Shown: piece after piece, positions 12,181 through 23,257 of the stretch
Layout of the letters: each line of letters opens with the position of its first letter
Numbering within the stretch: the stretch's first letter is position 1
Assembly: GCF_000315625.1 (NCBI RefSeq)
Contig: NW_005434580.1
Span: forward strand, 209,648-273,647
Direction of reading: 5' to 3'
DNA from: Guillardia theta CCMP2712
Lineage: Eukaryota; Cryptophyceae; Pyrenomonadales; Geminigeraceae
DNA: 64,000 nucleotides
Program-made: the position numbers and the translations under genes
Notes under the pieces: model-generated
Told to the model about the DNA's origin: nothing
Database searches by the model: none
The model's input: only the letters and a program-made list of their open reading frames with translations

Positions 12181-12333
12181 CCTTCTCCCCGCCCCCCGCC
12201 CCAAGCACCCCAAGCCTTCTCCCCGATTCCCGCCATGGCAAACCAGGGCAGCGCTCAATTCGATAGGCTAGTTTGATGCTGCCTTTAGGACACCCCAGGG
12301 ATGCCGCAAAAACAATGCGACTATCCTCCCTTC

Positions 12334-12441
12334 CTGCCTGCCTGCCTGCCTGCCTGCCTCCCTCCCTGCCTGCCTGCCTGCCTGCCTCCCTGCCTGCCTC
12401 CCTCCCTCCCTCCCTCCCTGCCTCCCTGCCTCCCTCCCTCC
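12334..12441. repeat. CCTG/CCTC tetranucleotide repeat
   Basis: Interrupted tandem CCTG and CCTC units, the same motif as the much longer pure array near 56.2 kb. Confidence 0.9.
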
Positions 12442-12636
12442 CATCCTTCCATGCTCATTTCGCACCCTTCCGTGTTTCCTTCATCTCAGAGGCAGAACAA
12501 AGAAATGGCAGGAAGCGGAGACGGAGGACGGGGGCAGGGGCAGAAGGAGCAAGGGAGGAGCAGAAGCAGGAGAAGGAGGAGGAGGAAGGGCAGGAGCAGG
12601 AGCAGGAGCAGGAGGATTGACGGGGTGGAACACAGG

Positions 12637-14363
12637 ATGCGTCATGTCCAGCTCGTGATGGGGCCTGCTGGATGCGGCAAGAGCACCTACTGTCACACTA
12701 TGTATGAGGTAGGCGAGTTTCCCGCACAGCCATCGTTGCCTTACCCTCCCCATGTCAGCATGGATTAGCAAGCAAGCGGTCCTTTCAGATTGTCAACCTC
12801 GACCCGGCGGCGGAACATTTCAAGTACCCGGTCACTGTAGGTAAAGATGCTCCTATCTCCATGCTGTGGGCCCGGAAGGTTCACTGGTATGAACGAACGT
12901 GACAGATGTAAGGGAGTTGATCTCGCTAGATGATGTCATGGAGGAGCTGGACTATGGGTGAGTAGGAGGGTCTGACATGAGAGCTGACGACACATGTTAC
13001 ATACGTTGAACACAGCAAGACAGTATCTGAACTCACACAGGGTTTCTCTCTAGAGCAGCTTGCATGTTTGCTGCTTTTCTCGCTAGAACCCTTGGCTCCC
13101 CTTGTTCTAACTCTTGACCTGTTCAGCCCCAACGGAGGCCTTGTGTACGCCTTTGAGTACCTTGACGAAAACCTCGAGTGGCTGCGGGAGCAGTGAGTGT
13201 TTTGAGCATAAAAAAATGTTGTTCCTGATGATCTGAAGGCTGGGGGATTCCGATGACGATTATTTCATCATGGACTGTCCGGGTCAGATTGAGTTGTACT
13301 CTCATGGTATGACTTCATTACTATATATCTTGCTTTGATGAACAGTATCTGCAGTGCCAGTCATGAAGAATCTTGTTCAGGCTCTTCAACGATGGGGGTT
13401 TCTTGACTTGTTGTGTTGCTGGCTGTCTTATTTCTTGCCCATCGATGGCAGGTTCATGGTTTGCGGGGTGTATGTGATAGATTCACAATTCATAGCTGAT
13501 CCTGGTCAACATCGAGATTGTTCACTCGGCAGTCTCTCTGATTCTTCTGATCAGGAAAGTTCATCTCTGGCTGTCTTGCTTGTCTCTCAGGTGCTTCACA
13601 ACATTGCTCGTAGCTGTTCCCTTCAATGATTGATGTGATCAGCGATGGTGCAACTTGAAATCCCGCATGTCAACGTCCTCACTAAGATGGACCTCGTACG
13701 GAAGAAGAGAAGTTTCATGGTTTCCGTCCTCTCCTCTCCTCCCCGATCAGAACATCACTGCACGTTGCAGGAGAAGTTCTACCAGCCAGACATCGACGAG
13801 CTCATAGCTGATCTCAACGCAGACTCAAATCCTGCGATGTACAAGTGAGCCGCTAATGACAAGATGCCATTCCCCTGTCTCTGACATGCTGGCAGGTTGA
13901 ACCAAGCCATGGGCTCTCTACTCGACGACTACAGGTGGACTGAGGTTGAGCATGCCTAGGGCTCACTATGTGATGCCGTGCAGCCTTGTTGGGTTCCTGC
14001 CGTTGAACATCTACGACCCTGACAGCGTCATCTTTGTGAGCCCCTCCTTTCCCTCCTTTCCCTCCTTTCCCTCCTTTCCCCCCTGCCCCTCCTGCCCCTC
14101 CGTTCCCTCCTTTCCCTCCATTCCCCCCTGCCCCTCCTGCCCCTCCTTTCCCTCCTTTCCCTCCTTTCCACCCTGCCCCTCCTGCCCCTCCTGCCCCTTC
14201 TGCTATGCCGCCTGACGAGCCGCCAGGTCCTGTCGCACATCGACAACGCGATACAGTATGGGTAACTCCTCCTCCCCTCCTCTCCTCCCTCTTGCTGACG
14301 TCCACGTGCAGGGAGGACCGGGAGCCGGCGGAGCCCGAGGAGTACGAGGTCCCCGATGAGTGA
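12637..14363 (+). CDS. GPN3: GPN-loop GTPase 3
   Basis: Fourteen exons read in frame: 12637-12708, 12789-12840, 12906-12957, 13127-13192, 13239-13306, 13355-13397, 13452-13504, 13555-13590, 13643-13695, 13771-13844, 13896-13934, 13984-14035, 14227-14261, 14312-14363, for about 248 residues. Seen: the P-loop GPAGCGKST at residue 9, VNLDPAAEHF, the diagnostic GPN tripeptide at 59-61 in YGPNGGLVY, the switch DCPGQIELY, TKMD for base recognition (161-164), and the C-terminal QYGED. Family knowledge: GPN1-GPN3 GTPases act in cytoplasmic assembly and nuclear import of RNA polymerase II. The donor ending exon 9 is the least certain; it leaves this loop about ten residues shorter than in the animal protein. 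The 14036-14226 intron is a pyrimidine minisatellite. Confidence 0.93.
14040..14205. repeat. CCTTTCCCT/CCTGCCCCT minisatellite in a GPN3 intron
   Basis: Tandem imperfect 9-mers fill almost the whole intron between exons 12 and 13 of GPN3. Confidence 0.85.
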
Positions 14364-14504
14364 GGCAGGAGAGTTTTCAGCTCCGATCCGAGAGCTTGCT
14401 GAGATTCATTAGACCCTAAGTCGCTCTCTGCGAGCCTAAGCTTGTCTGGGCTGGTTGGCCCGCCGTCTGATCGTGACAAGAAAAGAGTAGAAGGGTTAAG
14501 AGGG

Positions 14505-14570
14505 TCGAGGAGGAGGAGGAAGAGGGGGAGGAGGAGGAGGAGGAGGAGGAAGAGGAGGAGGAGCGCTAGA
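14505..14570. repeat. AGG trinucleotide tract
   Basis: Imperfect GAGGAG run downstream of GPN3. Confidence 0.8.
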
Positions 14571-15077
14571 AGAGAGGAGGGGGGCTAGAACGGAGGAGGA
14601 AGGGGGGCACCCGAAAGGAGGGGAAAAGAAAGGCTTGTAGTCAAGATGGTCACTCCGACCAGTCCAGCTGAGGTTTGTGGGGACTGAATGAGTTCAAGTG
14701 GTCGAATGTTGAGTTTGGGATTCACTCGCTACTACATTTTCTGTAGCCATGGATCAAATACCATCCTGCCTCCTTCCCACTCCTCCCATCCTCTTTCCTC
14801 ACTCTCCCTATTTTTCTCTCCTCTTCTCTCCTCTTCCCTACCGTCCTCCCACCCTCCTCCCTCCTCTTCTACACTTCTACTTCCCTTGATCTCTGCCGAT
14901 GCCTCTCTCACTCTGCCGCCATAAAAGGAGCAGGCTCACGTACGAGGTTCGAAGCTCAAAGCGAGCAGGAGATCAGGAGGAGAAGAGCGCTGTGATGCGA
15001 CATGAGGGCACAAGTCACAAACTACACGATGATCAGTCTACCTCTACCCTCCTTGGGACCTCAAAGGATCGCAAACC

Positions 15078-15144
<67 letters not shown>

Positions 15145-15151
15145 TAGTAGT
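15078..15151. repeat. CAG then AGT triplet repeat
   Basis: About seventeen uninterrupted CAG triplets followed by seven AGT triplets. Confidence 0.9.
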
Positions 15152-15272
15152 GATCGTCGTCGTTGTCGTCGTCGTCGTCATCATCATCTCATTGTTCATA
15201 GCGCAGTAACATTGCTGTTATCGCTGTTATCTGCTATCTGTGGGTGTGATTGTATAAGTGCTTGTAACATCA

Positions 15273-15305
15273 TCCTCCTCCTCCTCCTCCTCCTCCTCCT
15301 CCTCC

Positions 15306-15353
<48 letters not shown>

Positions 15354-15489
15354 NNNNNNNNNNNNNNNNNNNNNNNNNNNNNNNNNNNNNNNNNNNNNNN
15401 NNNNNNNNNNNNNNNNNNNNNNNNNNNNNNNNNNNNNNNNNNNNNNNNNNNNNNNNNNNNNNNNNNNNNNNCATCATCATCATCATATA

Positions 15490-15524
<35 letters not shown>

Positions 15525-15525
15525 A

Positions 15526-15598
<73 letters not shown>

Positions 15599-15600
15599 TT
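15273..15600. repeat. CCT and CAT triplet repeat flanking a gap
   Basis: CCT triplets pass into CAT triplets before the gap, and CAT/CGT triplets resume after it to about 15598. The true array length is unknown. Confidence 0.9.
15354..15471. other. assembly gap (118 N)
   Basis: Run of N inside the CAT triplet array, most likely caused by the repeat itself. Confidence 0.99.
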
Positions 15601-16506
15601 TATCTTCTTACTGCTGCTGTCGCTGCTGCTGTTCTTGTTATTTGTTGTGTTGGACATGTTGTTTTATTGTTGATTGTTTTTCACTTGACGTACATTCGAA
15701 TCTCACCGTACCCGGTAGGTTCAGGATTGCACGCTTGGACGGGTACTTTAAGCATTAAATTCAAGGGTGGTCTGCAATATGGGGGGTTGGAGAAAGGGGT
15801 GGGCATTTGGCGCGCGTTTCGGGCCTTTCACAAGGAATGAACGAGGGGAATGAGACAACGAAGAGGGTATCATGGAGGAGAGGAGGAGAGGTTGTGCGAG
15901 AGAGAGCGAGTAGAAGGAGGAGGAAGAGGAGGAGGAAGAGGAGAAGGAAGAGGACACAGTGGTGAGTAAAGATGAAGCGGGAGTGAGGGGAGAAGGGAAG
16001 GATGAGGTGTTTATCATCGAATTGAGATTTTCTGATGATGCAAGTTGAAGCATCATGTGTGATCGAAGACGAAAGTGTGATGAGAAGAAAGCTGGAGATG
16101 GGATAGAAGGAAGAAAGCACAGACTTGCATGACGCTGGTCGGACACGATGGTAGGGAGTCTGCTCTTGTCCTCATAGCCATGAAAGCGATCGGAATGAGT
16201 GTAGATGTAGGAGATATTGAGACGAGGAAGACAAAGAGAAGGAGAGAATGAGGGAAGTGGCAGGAAAGGGGACAGGACAAGGGAAGATCGACGTCGTGAG
16301 ACGTGTTGATTTCGTTGGACAACAGCAACTTATGGAGACTGTTTGGAAGAGTTGTTCAATATTTTTGTGGTGTTTGTAGAGCAGATGACACGTGGAGGAG
16401 GTGAATTCTGACAAGATATTATTCATCGGAGATGATCTGACTTCTGCTATGATAGTTGATGTGCATTGCAGGGGTGAATCATTGAGCTTGACCTACCTCG
16501 GGATGT

Positions 16507-19500
16507 TTGTTCTTGCTCGCATACGGTGAGCTGGGATCTGTTCTACTACACTCGTTTGAGTCATGGATTGCTTTGAGGGACGCCAAGCAGGTATGTTTCC
16601 TCTCATTGCAAGGACGAGCGCGGGCTCCACCTGATGATACTCCAAGTCCTTTAGTGATCGAAGACGCAGGCCAGTCACAGACGGAGGGGCTGAACAAAGA
16701 CTTCGAAGATTTGCCCTCTTCCAGCAAGAAGAGCCAAACTAAATCAAATGAATCCTCTAGCTCTCGGCCTGAATTTTCCCCTGGTGATATTGTGGAAGCT
16801 CGGTGGACTGAACCGGCTGCAGATGGTACTAGATTCTCTGATGTCAAATTTCCCTCCCAGTAATGAGTTGTAGGATTGTATCACTACTACAGAGCAAAGA
16901 TCTTGTCGTTCAGTAACGGGTGCTATGAAGTAAGATGAATTGTTTCAGACTTTATGGTTTGCTTATTACCATGTCTCAGATTCGATGGGAAGACCCGGAT
17001 GGCTTCGACCCCGTGATTACATTGAGAGCGGCTCGTGTCAGGAGTATAGGATCTGGGAAGCCACAGAAACCACGTAGAAGAAGAACGACGTTCGAGTCCA
17101 ATCGGTGACGTGTCTCAGTTTTGTTCTGCAAGGATGATTTTCCTTTTACAGATCGGAATCTCGAGTTCAGAACGCCATCTTCCTTCCCACGAAAAGCTCT
17201 TCCGGCAGAAAGGTCAACCGGATTCAGAAGTTTTCTTTCTCCGAAGCATACCAGAGCTCGTCGCTGCCACCAGTGATGAAGAAACCGAAGCCTATCGAGG
17301 AGGAGATAGCTGGCAAGTGGGTGGGCGAATCTCTTGGGTTCAACGGGTACAGGAAGTACTACCGATCAGTCGAGCTCGCTTCGAACGGGGAAATCATTGA
17401 ATGCGGAAAATGTGTTGCGATGCGACCTCCTCAGTCGAGTCGAAGCAAGTGGGACGCCAGCAAGTACATGCGCCTGATGTTTCTTTCCCATCGAGTCATT
17501 TCGCTCTTGCAGGCCATGGATAGCTGCTGTCAAGGACCTCTTCGAAGACACATATGGGAACATGATGATGAATTGCGTATATACCTGCGTCTCACTTTCG
17601 ATGTAGGATTGACCATTCTTAGGTCTGGTTTTATCGCCCTTACGACTGCAAAGGAGTTCAGTTGCCTGAGGATACATTAAGCACAGAAATATTCTTGAGT
17701 AAGTGGAATGGCACAACACAGCTAATTCTGCTGTTGTTCGAGTGCTGTTGATAACGTTGCAGGTGGTGTAGCGGATGAAAACAGCATTTTCTCCATCCAG
17801 GGCTCTTGTGAGGTTCGAGGCCCACAAGATTTTGAGCTTTATAAACAGAAGCAAGCTCTCAAGGTTTCAGAATCCGAAGGTGAATGGTCGACTTCTTGGA
17901 AACTTTGTCTTGATGCAGCTCTTGTTCAGAAATCGTTTCCGATAAAGAGCCTCTCGTGCTCCTGTGTCGACGGCGGTGAGTCAATGTGTAGAGTTGACGC
18001 CCAGCCACAGTCCTGATAATTTTCTTAACAGATTTGAAGAGGATTCCTTCGAAATTGTGGACATCAAAGATACGCAACGAGAGATTGAGAGGGCTGTGAA
18101 TGGAGTTCATTACTTGCAGAAGTCAGTCATGCAGCACATCCGGAATTTCCAGCAGGAGTGGATTGAGATCTTGATGAAGAACCAGATCAACTCAAAGATT
18201 TCGCCAGAGATCCTTCAATTTTTGAAATCAAGGAATCCGGGGTTTGAGGCAACGTTGAATTTGGCATTTCACGAGCAAGTTCGCAAATCTCAAACTCGCA
18301 GTTTCTATGCGGAGGAGATTGTGTTCGAGGAGAGCGATGTTCATTTCCATGACAGGAACTATGCCGATGGTTTCGTTGGGTTCCCGAACCGCGAATTCTT
18401 CAATTCCAAGTTTCAAAAACTCCCGTCGCAAAGTCACAGAAAGGAGAATTATGACCGCTGCCAGAATGACTCAAGTTTCCAGAATGCAAAGAAGCGATCT
18501 TCAGACCAGATAATCGACACGACCCGCCTATCACACAAACTTAAGAAGGCCAGGCCATCAGAAGCAGAAGTTCTAGAGAACAAGCACGTCAGGACATTTC
18601 AAAGCGAAGGAGGTCACTCGGATGATACAACGGCTTCGCAGCAATCAACTCCGTTGATCGAATCTCGTCAAGATGGAAATACTCCAGACCAATTCCCGAG
18701 ATGTGCGGACAGGAGTTTCGAGAACAACCACAACGAAGAGGTGAGGCATGCAAGTCGATACCACTGTTGAGCCCCGTGCAGGAGTTCGATGAAGCGAGCC
18801 AGAACGGGAGCTCGGACATGGATGCCGACTCTTCTTCAGATTCCGATGGGTGGTCGTCGAGCGACTGCTTGGAGACTGACAGGCGAGTGTTCCTGTCGGA
18901 CATCAACCCTCACCTCTACACTCGTCCCAAGACTGTCAAGGGGGGAACGGAATGGTATCCCAAGTTGACGCCTGAGGAGGCCAAGACCAGGGCAGGATAC
19001 CCTTGTTTGTGGGTCTGCGCCTACCCGATGTGCGGGCAAGCGTTTGCCAGTAGGCATTTCTGTAAAGCTCATCAGCTATCGGCGAAACACGGCAAGTGGG
19101 AGGGAGAAAATCCTGTGAGCGACTAGCGATGGTGGTTGCGTGTGTCTGAGATGCTCGACTGCAGATGATATCCAAGAGCGGCAAGCAGACAGCTATCGTA
19201 GTCGATTGCACCAGGAGCGGTGAGGTAACATTCGCTTCTCCCACCATAGAGAAGAAGATGAGGAAGGTAGACGAGCTCGATGCCCTTCGAGGCTCTCGAG
19301 ATTGACACGTCATTGCCGTGCAGCTAGTCAAACAGATGTCCGGCAGCGAAGAGCCGCAGATTGACATGAACTTGCCGGTCCCTGGGAAAGTTTTGCACAC
19401 GGGAGATCGTAAGTTCCTCTAAAGCTTCCGGTCGAGCTCTGACATGCGAGAAGGCTGCAAGGGATGGGGCTTGTTTGCTTGCAAGCACGTGCAGAAGGGA

Positions 19501-20183
19501 GAGTTCATAGGACACTACTCGGGAGTCGTGACAGACATCGGTTACGCCAAGCGCTACACGGGTCACTACACCTTCGGAGTGATCCATGGGCTGGCCATCG
19601 ACGGGACGGCGGTAGGAGTGAGGACGAGGACGAGGAGAAAGAGGGGGGGGGGGTGTTGTGGGAGGGAGGATGTGTAGCTGGTCGGGTGACTTGAGGCACA
19701 GGGTGGCGCCTTGAGGTTCATCAATCACTGCATGGAGAATGAGGAGCCGACAGCTCGAGCTCTGATAGTGAATCACCACGGTAGGAAGTTGAAATGACCT
19801 TGTCCGGCCCCTTCTTTCCTTGGTTGATCCCTATCCCCCTCCATTCCTCCTTCCCTTCCATTCTCCCTCCCTCCCTCCCTCCCTCCCTTCCCTCTGCCCC
19901 TTCCCTCCCTCTGCCCTTCTCTACCCCTCTTTTCTTTTCTTCTATTTAGCATAGTAGATGCTTGACCTGACCTTGTGTGATCCTGCAGGTGTATGCCATG
20001 TAGCAGTGTATGCGGCACAAGAGATCCAGGTTGGAGAAGAGATAACGCTGCGGTATTTGGATGTCTCGGTAGGCAAAGAACGATCAAATCGTTGGCACCA
20101 ACTCACTTCTTTGAGCAGGATGCTGAATTCTTTGCATCTCCTTGCGGATTGGACTAATTCGCTTGTTCCTCTTTCAGTTTTAA
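16507..20183 (+). CDS. Tudor-BAH-C2H2-SET chromatin protein (multi-exon)
   Basis: Seen in order: a Tudor-like domain joined across an intron at 16824 (FSPGDIVEARW, then YYRAKILSFSNGCYE and IRWEDPDG to about 17040); a BAH-like domain (17370-17830: ECGKCVAMRP, PWIAAVKDLFED, VWFYRPYDC, QLPEDTL, DENSIFSIQGSCEVR); a helical, charged middle (18030-18750); an acidic Ser/Asp stretch; a classical C2H2 finger C-x4-C-x12-H-x5-H (about 19015-19090); and a SET domain with GWGLFA (about 19462), RFINHC (19717) and GEEITLRY (20035). A 41-nt intron links 18739 to 18781 in frame, and phases also agree from the finger exon (donor after 19113) into the SET exons. Family knowledge: SET domains methylate protein lysines, Tudor and BAH domains read modified histones. 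A nuclear lysine methyltransferase is inferred. The finger exon could instead end at 19126 and the SET part be a separate gene starting at 19166. The N-terminus is uncertain. Confidence 0.7.
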
Positions 20184-20209
20184 TGTAAAGTAGCAGGTGA
20201 GCTAGTCCT

Positions 20210-23200
20210 TCACTGGTCCCTCGTCTTCGTTCCCTCCTCTTCCCCCTTCTTCATCTTCTCCTTCATCTTCTCTTTCATTTCCTCCTTCAACTTCGAGTAT
20301 ACTTCTACCACCTCCGCCACCTGGCCTCGTCACGTCACATGTCACAGCCCTCTCAGCAGACAGCTCGCTTACCGTTGCGATATCTCCGTCAAAGTGACAA
20401 GTTACATCGATCGTATCCAGGGCAAAGATGAACGACTGGCAAATCAGGAAGAAGTTGTCAACAAGGTTGGACCAGGGGAAGGGGAAGGGAAATAGGCAGG
20501 GGTAGAGAGAAAGGGGCAGTTGTAGGGGAAGGGATAGAGAGAAAGGTGTAGCGGCAGGGGCAGGGGCAGGGACAGGGGAGACTGACGTTGTCCGATCTTG
20601 AGCTCAAGTCTCCCTTCTTCCTCAAGTGAACTGGGTCGCCCTCAGCTCCGAACCTCCGAGTCTCTCCCCTCACCACTCCGAGGGTCATGCACGAGCACGT
20701 CCGAGATGGCCTGCTTGACCTGACCAGCATCGAGTCAGCTGGTCAGCAGCTGGTGATGCAGGGAGGAGCTGGACCTCTTCCTTGGTCTTGAAGAAGGTGA
20801 AAGATGGAAGAAACTTGTCTGTACGTCATAGGGTAAGTGGCAGCTGGGGGTCATGGTGAAGGAAGCAACCGATCTGACTCTCCGCCTCCTGCGAGAACTG
20901 AACGTTGAGCCTCGCGACCGGAGGCCTCTTGATCCACTGGCAGAGCAGGAGAGTCAAGACAGAGGAGGAGGAAGAAGTAGTGGAGCAGGAGCAGCAAGGA
21001 AGGTATGTAGAGATTGACAAAGAGGAGGGTCAAGGAAGCGCTAGAGGAGTTCAAGATCGAGAAACTGGATAAGAAAAGGGGAAGGGGGGAAGAAGAGGAG
21101 AAAGGGAAGGGAGAGATGGAAAAGAGGAGGAGAAAGAGGAGGGAGAAAGAGGAAGGAGGACGACGACGAGGACGACGTCGAGGAGGAGGAGGAGGAGGAG
21201 GAGGAGGAGGACGAGGACGAGGAGGACGAGGAAGATACCTCAGGAATCTTCACTTCCTCATCAGTCTCGTTGTCATAGTCGGGTATATACGGCTTGATGT
21301 CAAGGATGGGAGTTCCCTTGTAGACGTCAGCTGGATTATACCCCCACCCGTCCCTACCTGTATGATGTCAACCCCACTGAGGTGAAGCGTTCGCCCCTCC
21401 ACCCGCTCCAGCTGCCTGCGGCCTCAGCAGCAGCCTAGCTGAAAGATGGGAGGCGGACCTTGCACAGAGACAGCCCAATGGGGTTGGGCCGATGGGGGGT
21501 GCGGGTGGCAAACAAGCCCTTCCTAGTGCCGTCGAGGCGAGGAGGATGAACGAGTGCCTTGATGGACTGGAGGTGCTTGTCATGTGCATGGCGAAGATGG
21601 AGGAGGCGGCAGCGAGGGGAGGGAAGCAGAGAGACAGACGAGCAGGGGAGGGGCAGGGTCAACAAAGTAGGGAGGAAGAGTCTAGAAGGTGAGCAGAGGA
21701 TGGAGAGAAGGATGGGAGAGAGGAGAAAATCGCGAGAAACCTTGTTGCCATTGTCGTGAAAGAGAAAAAGTACCCACACCTGCAGGCAACTGATGAGAGA
21801 CGTGCGGGGGAGGTGGAAGTCGAGGAAAAGGAGCAGCAAGAGAAGAGCGAGGAGCAGGAGAAGAGCGAGGAGCAGCAGCAGGAGGAGCATGAGACATGAG
21901 AAAACTCGGTCAGTCCAATGAGCGTGTGCTCCGGATTAGTTCCGAACAAAATCGTGATAGAGCTGCCAACATGTCAAGAAACCCCAACGACGGGAGGGCT
22001 CTGCGAACCCCTTGGACGTCTTAGCGACGTTCCCCTGCCGAGGAGTCCCGTTCTGCAGCAGAATCAACAACTCCTCTCCCCTCTCCCGTACCCTACTTCC
22101 CGTCTCCTCCCCATCCTTTCCCCCCCCACCCCCCCTTTCTCCTCCATTCTTCTCCTTCACTGTCCCCTCTCCTCTCCCCTCCCCTCCTATCCCCTCCTCT
22201 CCTCTACTCTCCTCTCCTCTCCAGTCTTCCCTCACCTTCTCAAGGAAGCACGACGACATATACCCGATTGGACGCAGACCGACGATTGGCTGACCTTCCC
22301 AGACGACTCCTCCTCCCTGGCACGAGAACAACTCAGTCCCCGCAAGGGCCCAACAGTCTACTCGCCTCCATGTCCGATGGGATCGAGACTGGTTTCGCTC
22401 TTGTGCCGAGGACCTGACAGGAATCAGAGGAGGAGGAGGGGAGGGAGGGAGCGGACTTCGGCGACAGCCAGGTCCTTGGGTCTTGCCTCTTTGCCGGCAA
22501 ACCCGTAGCCTGGTGCTCGCATGTCAGGTGGGCAGCAGACGGGTCGGGGTGCTAACCGCTTGCCGTCAGGAGCTCCTTCCTGCTGCTGGAATTCTTCTCT
22601 CGCAATGACCTGGAAGGAAAGGAGGTGAAGGAAGGAGAGGAGATGAAGGAAGGAGAGGAGATGAAGGAGAGAGAGGAGGTGGTGGTGGAAGAGGAGATGA
22701 AGGAGCGGAGGTGAAAGAGGGAGAGGAGGTGAGGAGGGAGGGAGAGGAGATGAAGGTGGGAGAGGAGATGAAGGTGGGAGAGGAGAAAGAGGAGGAGGAG
22801 GAGGTGAAGAAGAGAGGAGGTGAGGAGGAAGAGGAGGTGAAGGAGCAGAGATGAAGGAGGGAGAAGAGAAAGAGGAGGAGGTGGTGGTGGAGGAGGTGGT
22901 GGAGGGAGAGGAGGTGGGGGAGGTGCAGGAGGAGGAAAACGAGGACCCTTACTTGTTCTCTGCTTTGAGGATCTCACACCAAGACGCGAGCTCCTTGACC
23001 TTCAACTTCGTCCTCAAATTAGCCCGGAGATCACTGATAAGCAGGGAAGCTACGTCACACCTCAAGGGCATCTATCCTCCTTTGTTCGCTAGACTTCGCT
23101 TCGTTCTTAACCTTGTAAACATCCCCGTCAATCAACTGCCCCCTACCACACAACTCACCTCCTCTTCATTGCTGTACAATTCATTCAGATCTCGTTTCCT

Positions 23201-23257
23201 GCATGATTTGCCCTCTACGCTCTGCAAACCGTTAGAGACGTTCCCAATCTCATTCAT
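20210..23257 (-). CDS. TRMO: tRNA N6-methyladenosine methyltransferase TRMO
   Basis: Exons on the minus strand reproduce the family in order: PIGYMSSCF (about 22265), NGTPRQ (22040), EHTLIGLTEFSHV (21920), WVLFLFHDNG (21775), HPPRLDGT then the signature PHRPNPIGLS (about 21490), LSGVDIIQ (21375), KGTPILDIKPYIPDYD (21300), and the C-terminal domain VARLNVQFS (20910), AISDVLVHDPRSG (20690), FALDTIDVTC (20410), with a stop at 20210. Known role: SAM-dependent N6-methylation of t6A37 in tRNAs, giving m6t6A. The exon carrying PIGYM joins in phase to the one upstream (donor at about 22424). Further 5', charged helical exons (22590, 22950-23035) and an ATG at 23257 (MNEIGNVSNG) form a plausible N-terminus; joins there are tentative. 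The stop is 26 bp from the stop of the convergent SET gene. Confidence 0.88.
22612..22940. repeat. GGAGAGGAGATGAAGG-type minisatellite
   Basis: Degenerate purine minisatellite inside an intron of the minus-strand TRMO gene; the antisense reads as long Pro/Leu/Ser low complexity. Confidence 0.75.

Larger units (their letters stand above)
11903..12636. other. divergent intergenic region with simple repeats
   Basis: Lies between a minus-strand gene and GPN3. Contains a GCTCCT/GCTCCC tract (about 12045-12180), a run of CCTG and CCTC tetranucleotides (about 12334-12440), and a GGAGCA/AGGAGG purine tract (12520-12615). All frames through it are low-complexity (Pro-Ala, Leu, Ser-Arg), so no protein is called. 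Confidence 0.5.
14364..16506. other. intergenic, repeat-rich, with assembly gap
   Basis: No gene supported. Holds an AGG tract (14505-14570), CAG and AGT triplets (15078-15150), CCT and CAT tracts on both sides of an N gap, and AT-neutral sequence at 15.6-16.4 kb with no convincing frame. A stretch ending at about 16527 before a donor (ESLSLTYLGMFV) could be an upstream exon of the next gene. Confidence 0.45.

Noticed and set aside
12273-12771. Overlapping Pro/Leu- and Ser/Arg-rich frames upstream of GPN3
   Set aside because: They arise from CCTG/CCTC and purine repeats in every frame; no splice or codon support.
14040-14205. Tandem spaced repeats as a possible CRISPR array
   Set aside because: Low-complexity pyrimidine 9-mers without unique spacers, inside an intron of a eukaryotic gene.
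13853-14479. 208-codon minus-strand Gly-rich frame
   Set aside because: Antisense of resolved GPN3 exons and of an intronic minisatellite.
15002-15758. Poly-Ser, poly-Ile and poly-Met frames around the gap
   Set aside because: Triplet repeats read in different frames and across unknown bases.
21014-21385. 123-codon Arg/Gly/Glu-rich plus-strand frame
   Set aside because: Antisense of TRMO exons (KGTPILDIKPYIPDYD) and of an intronic purine tract.
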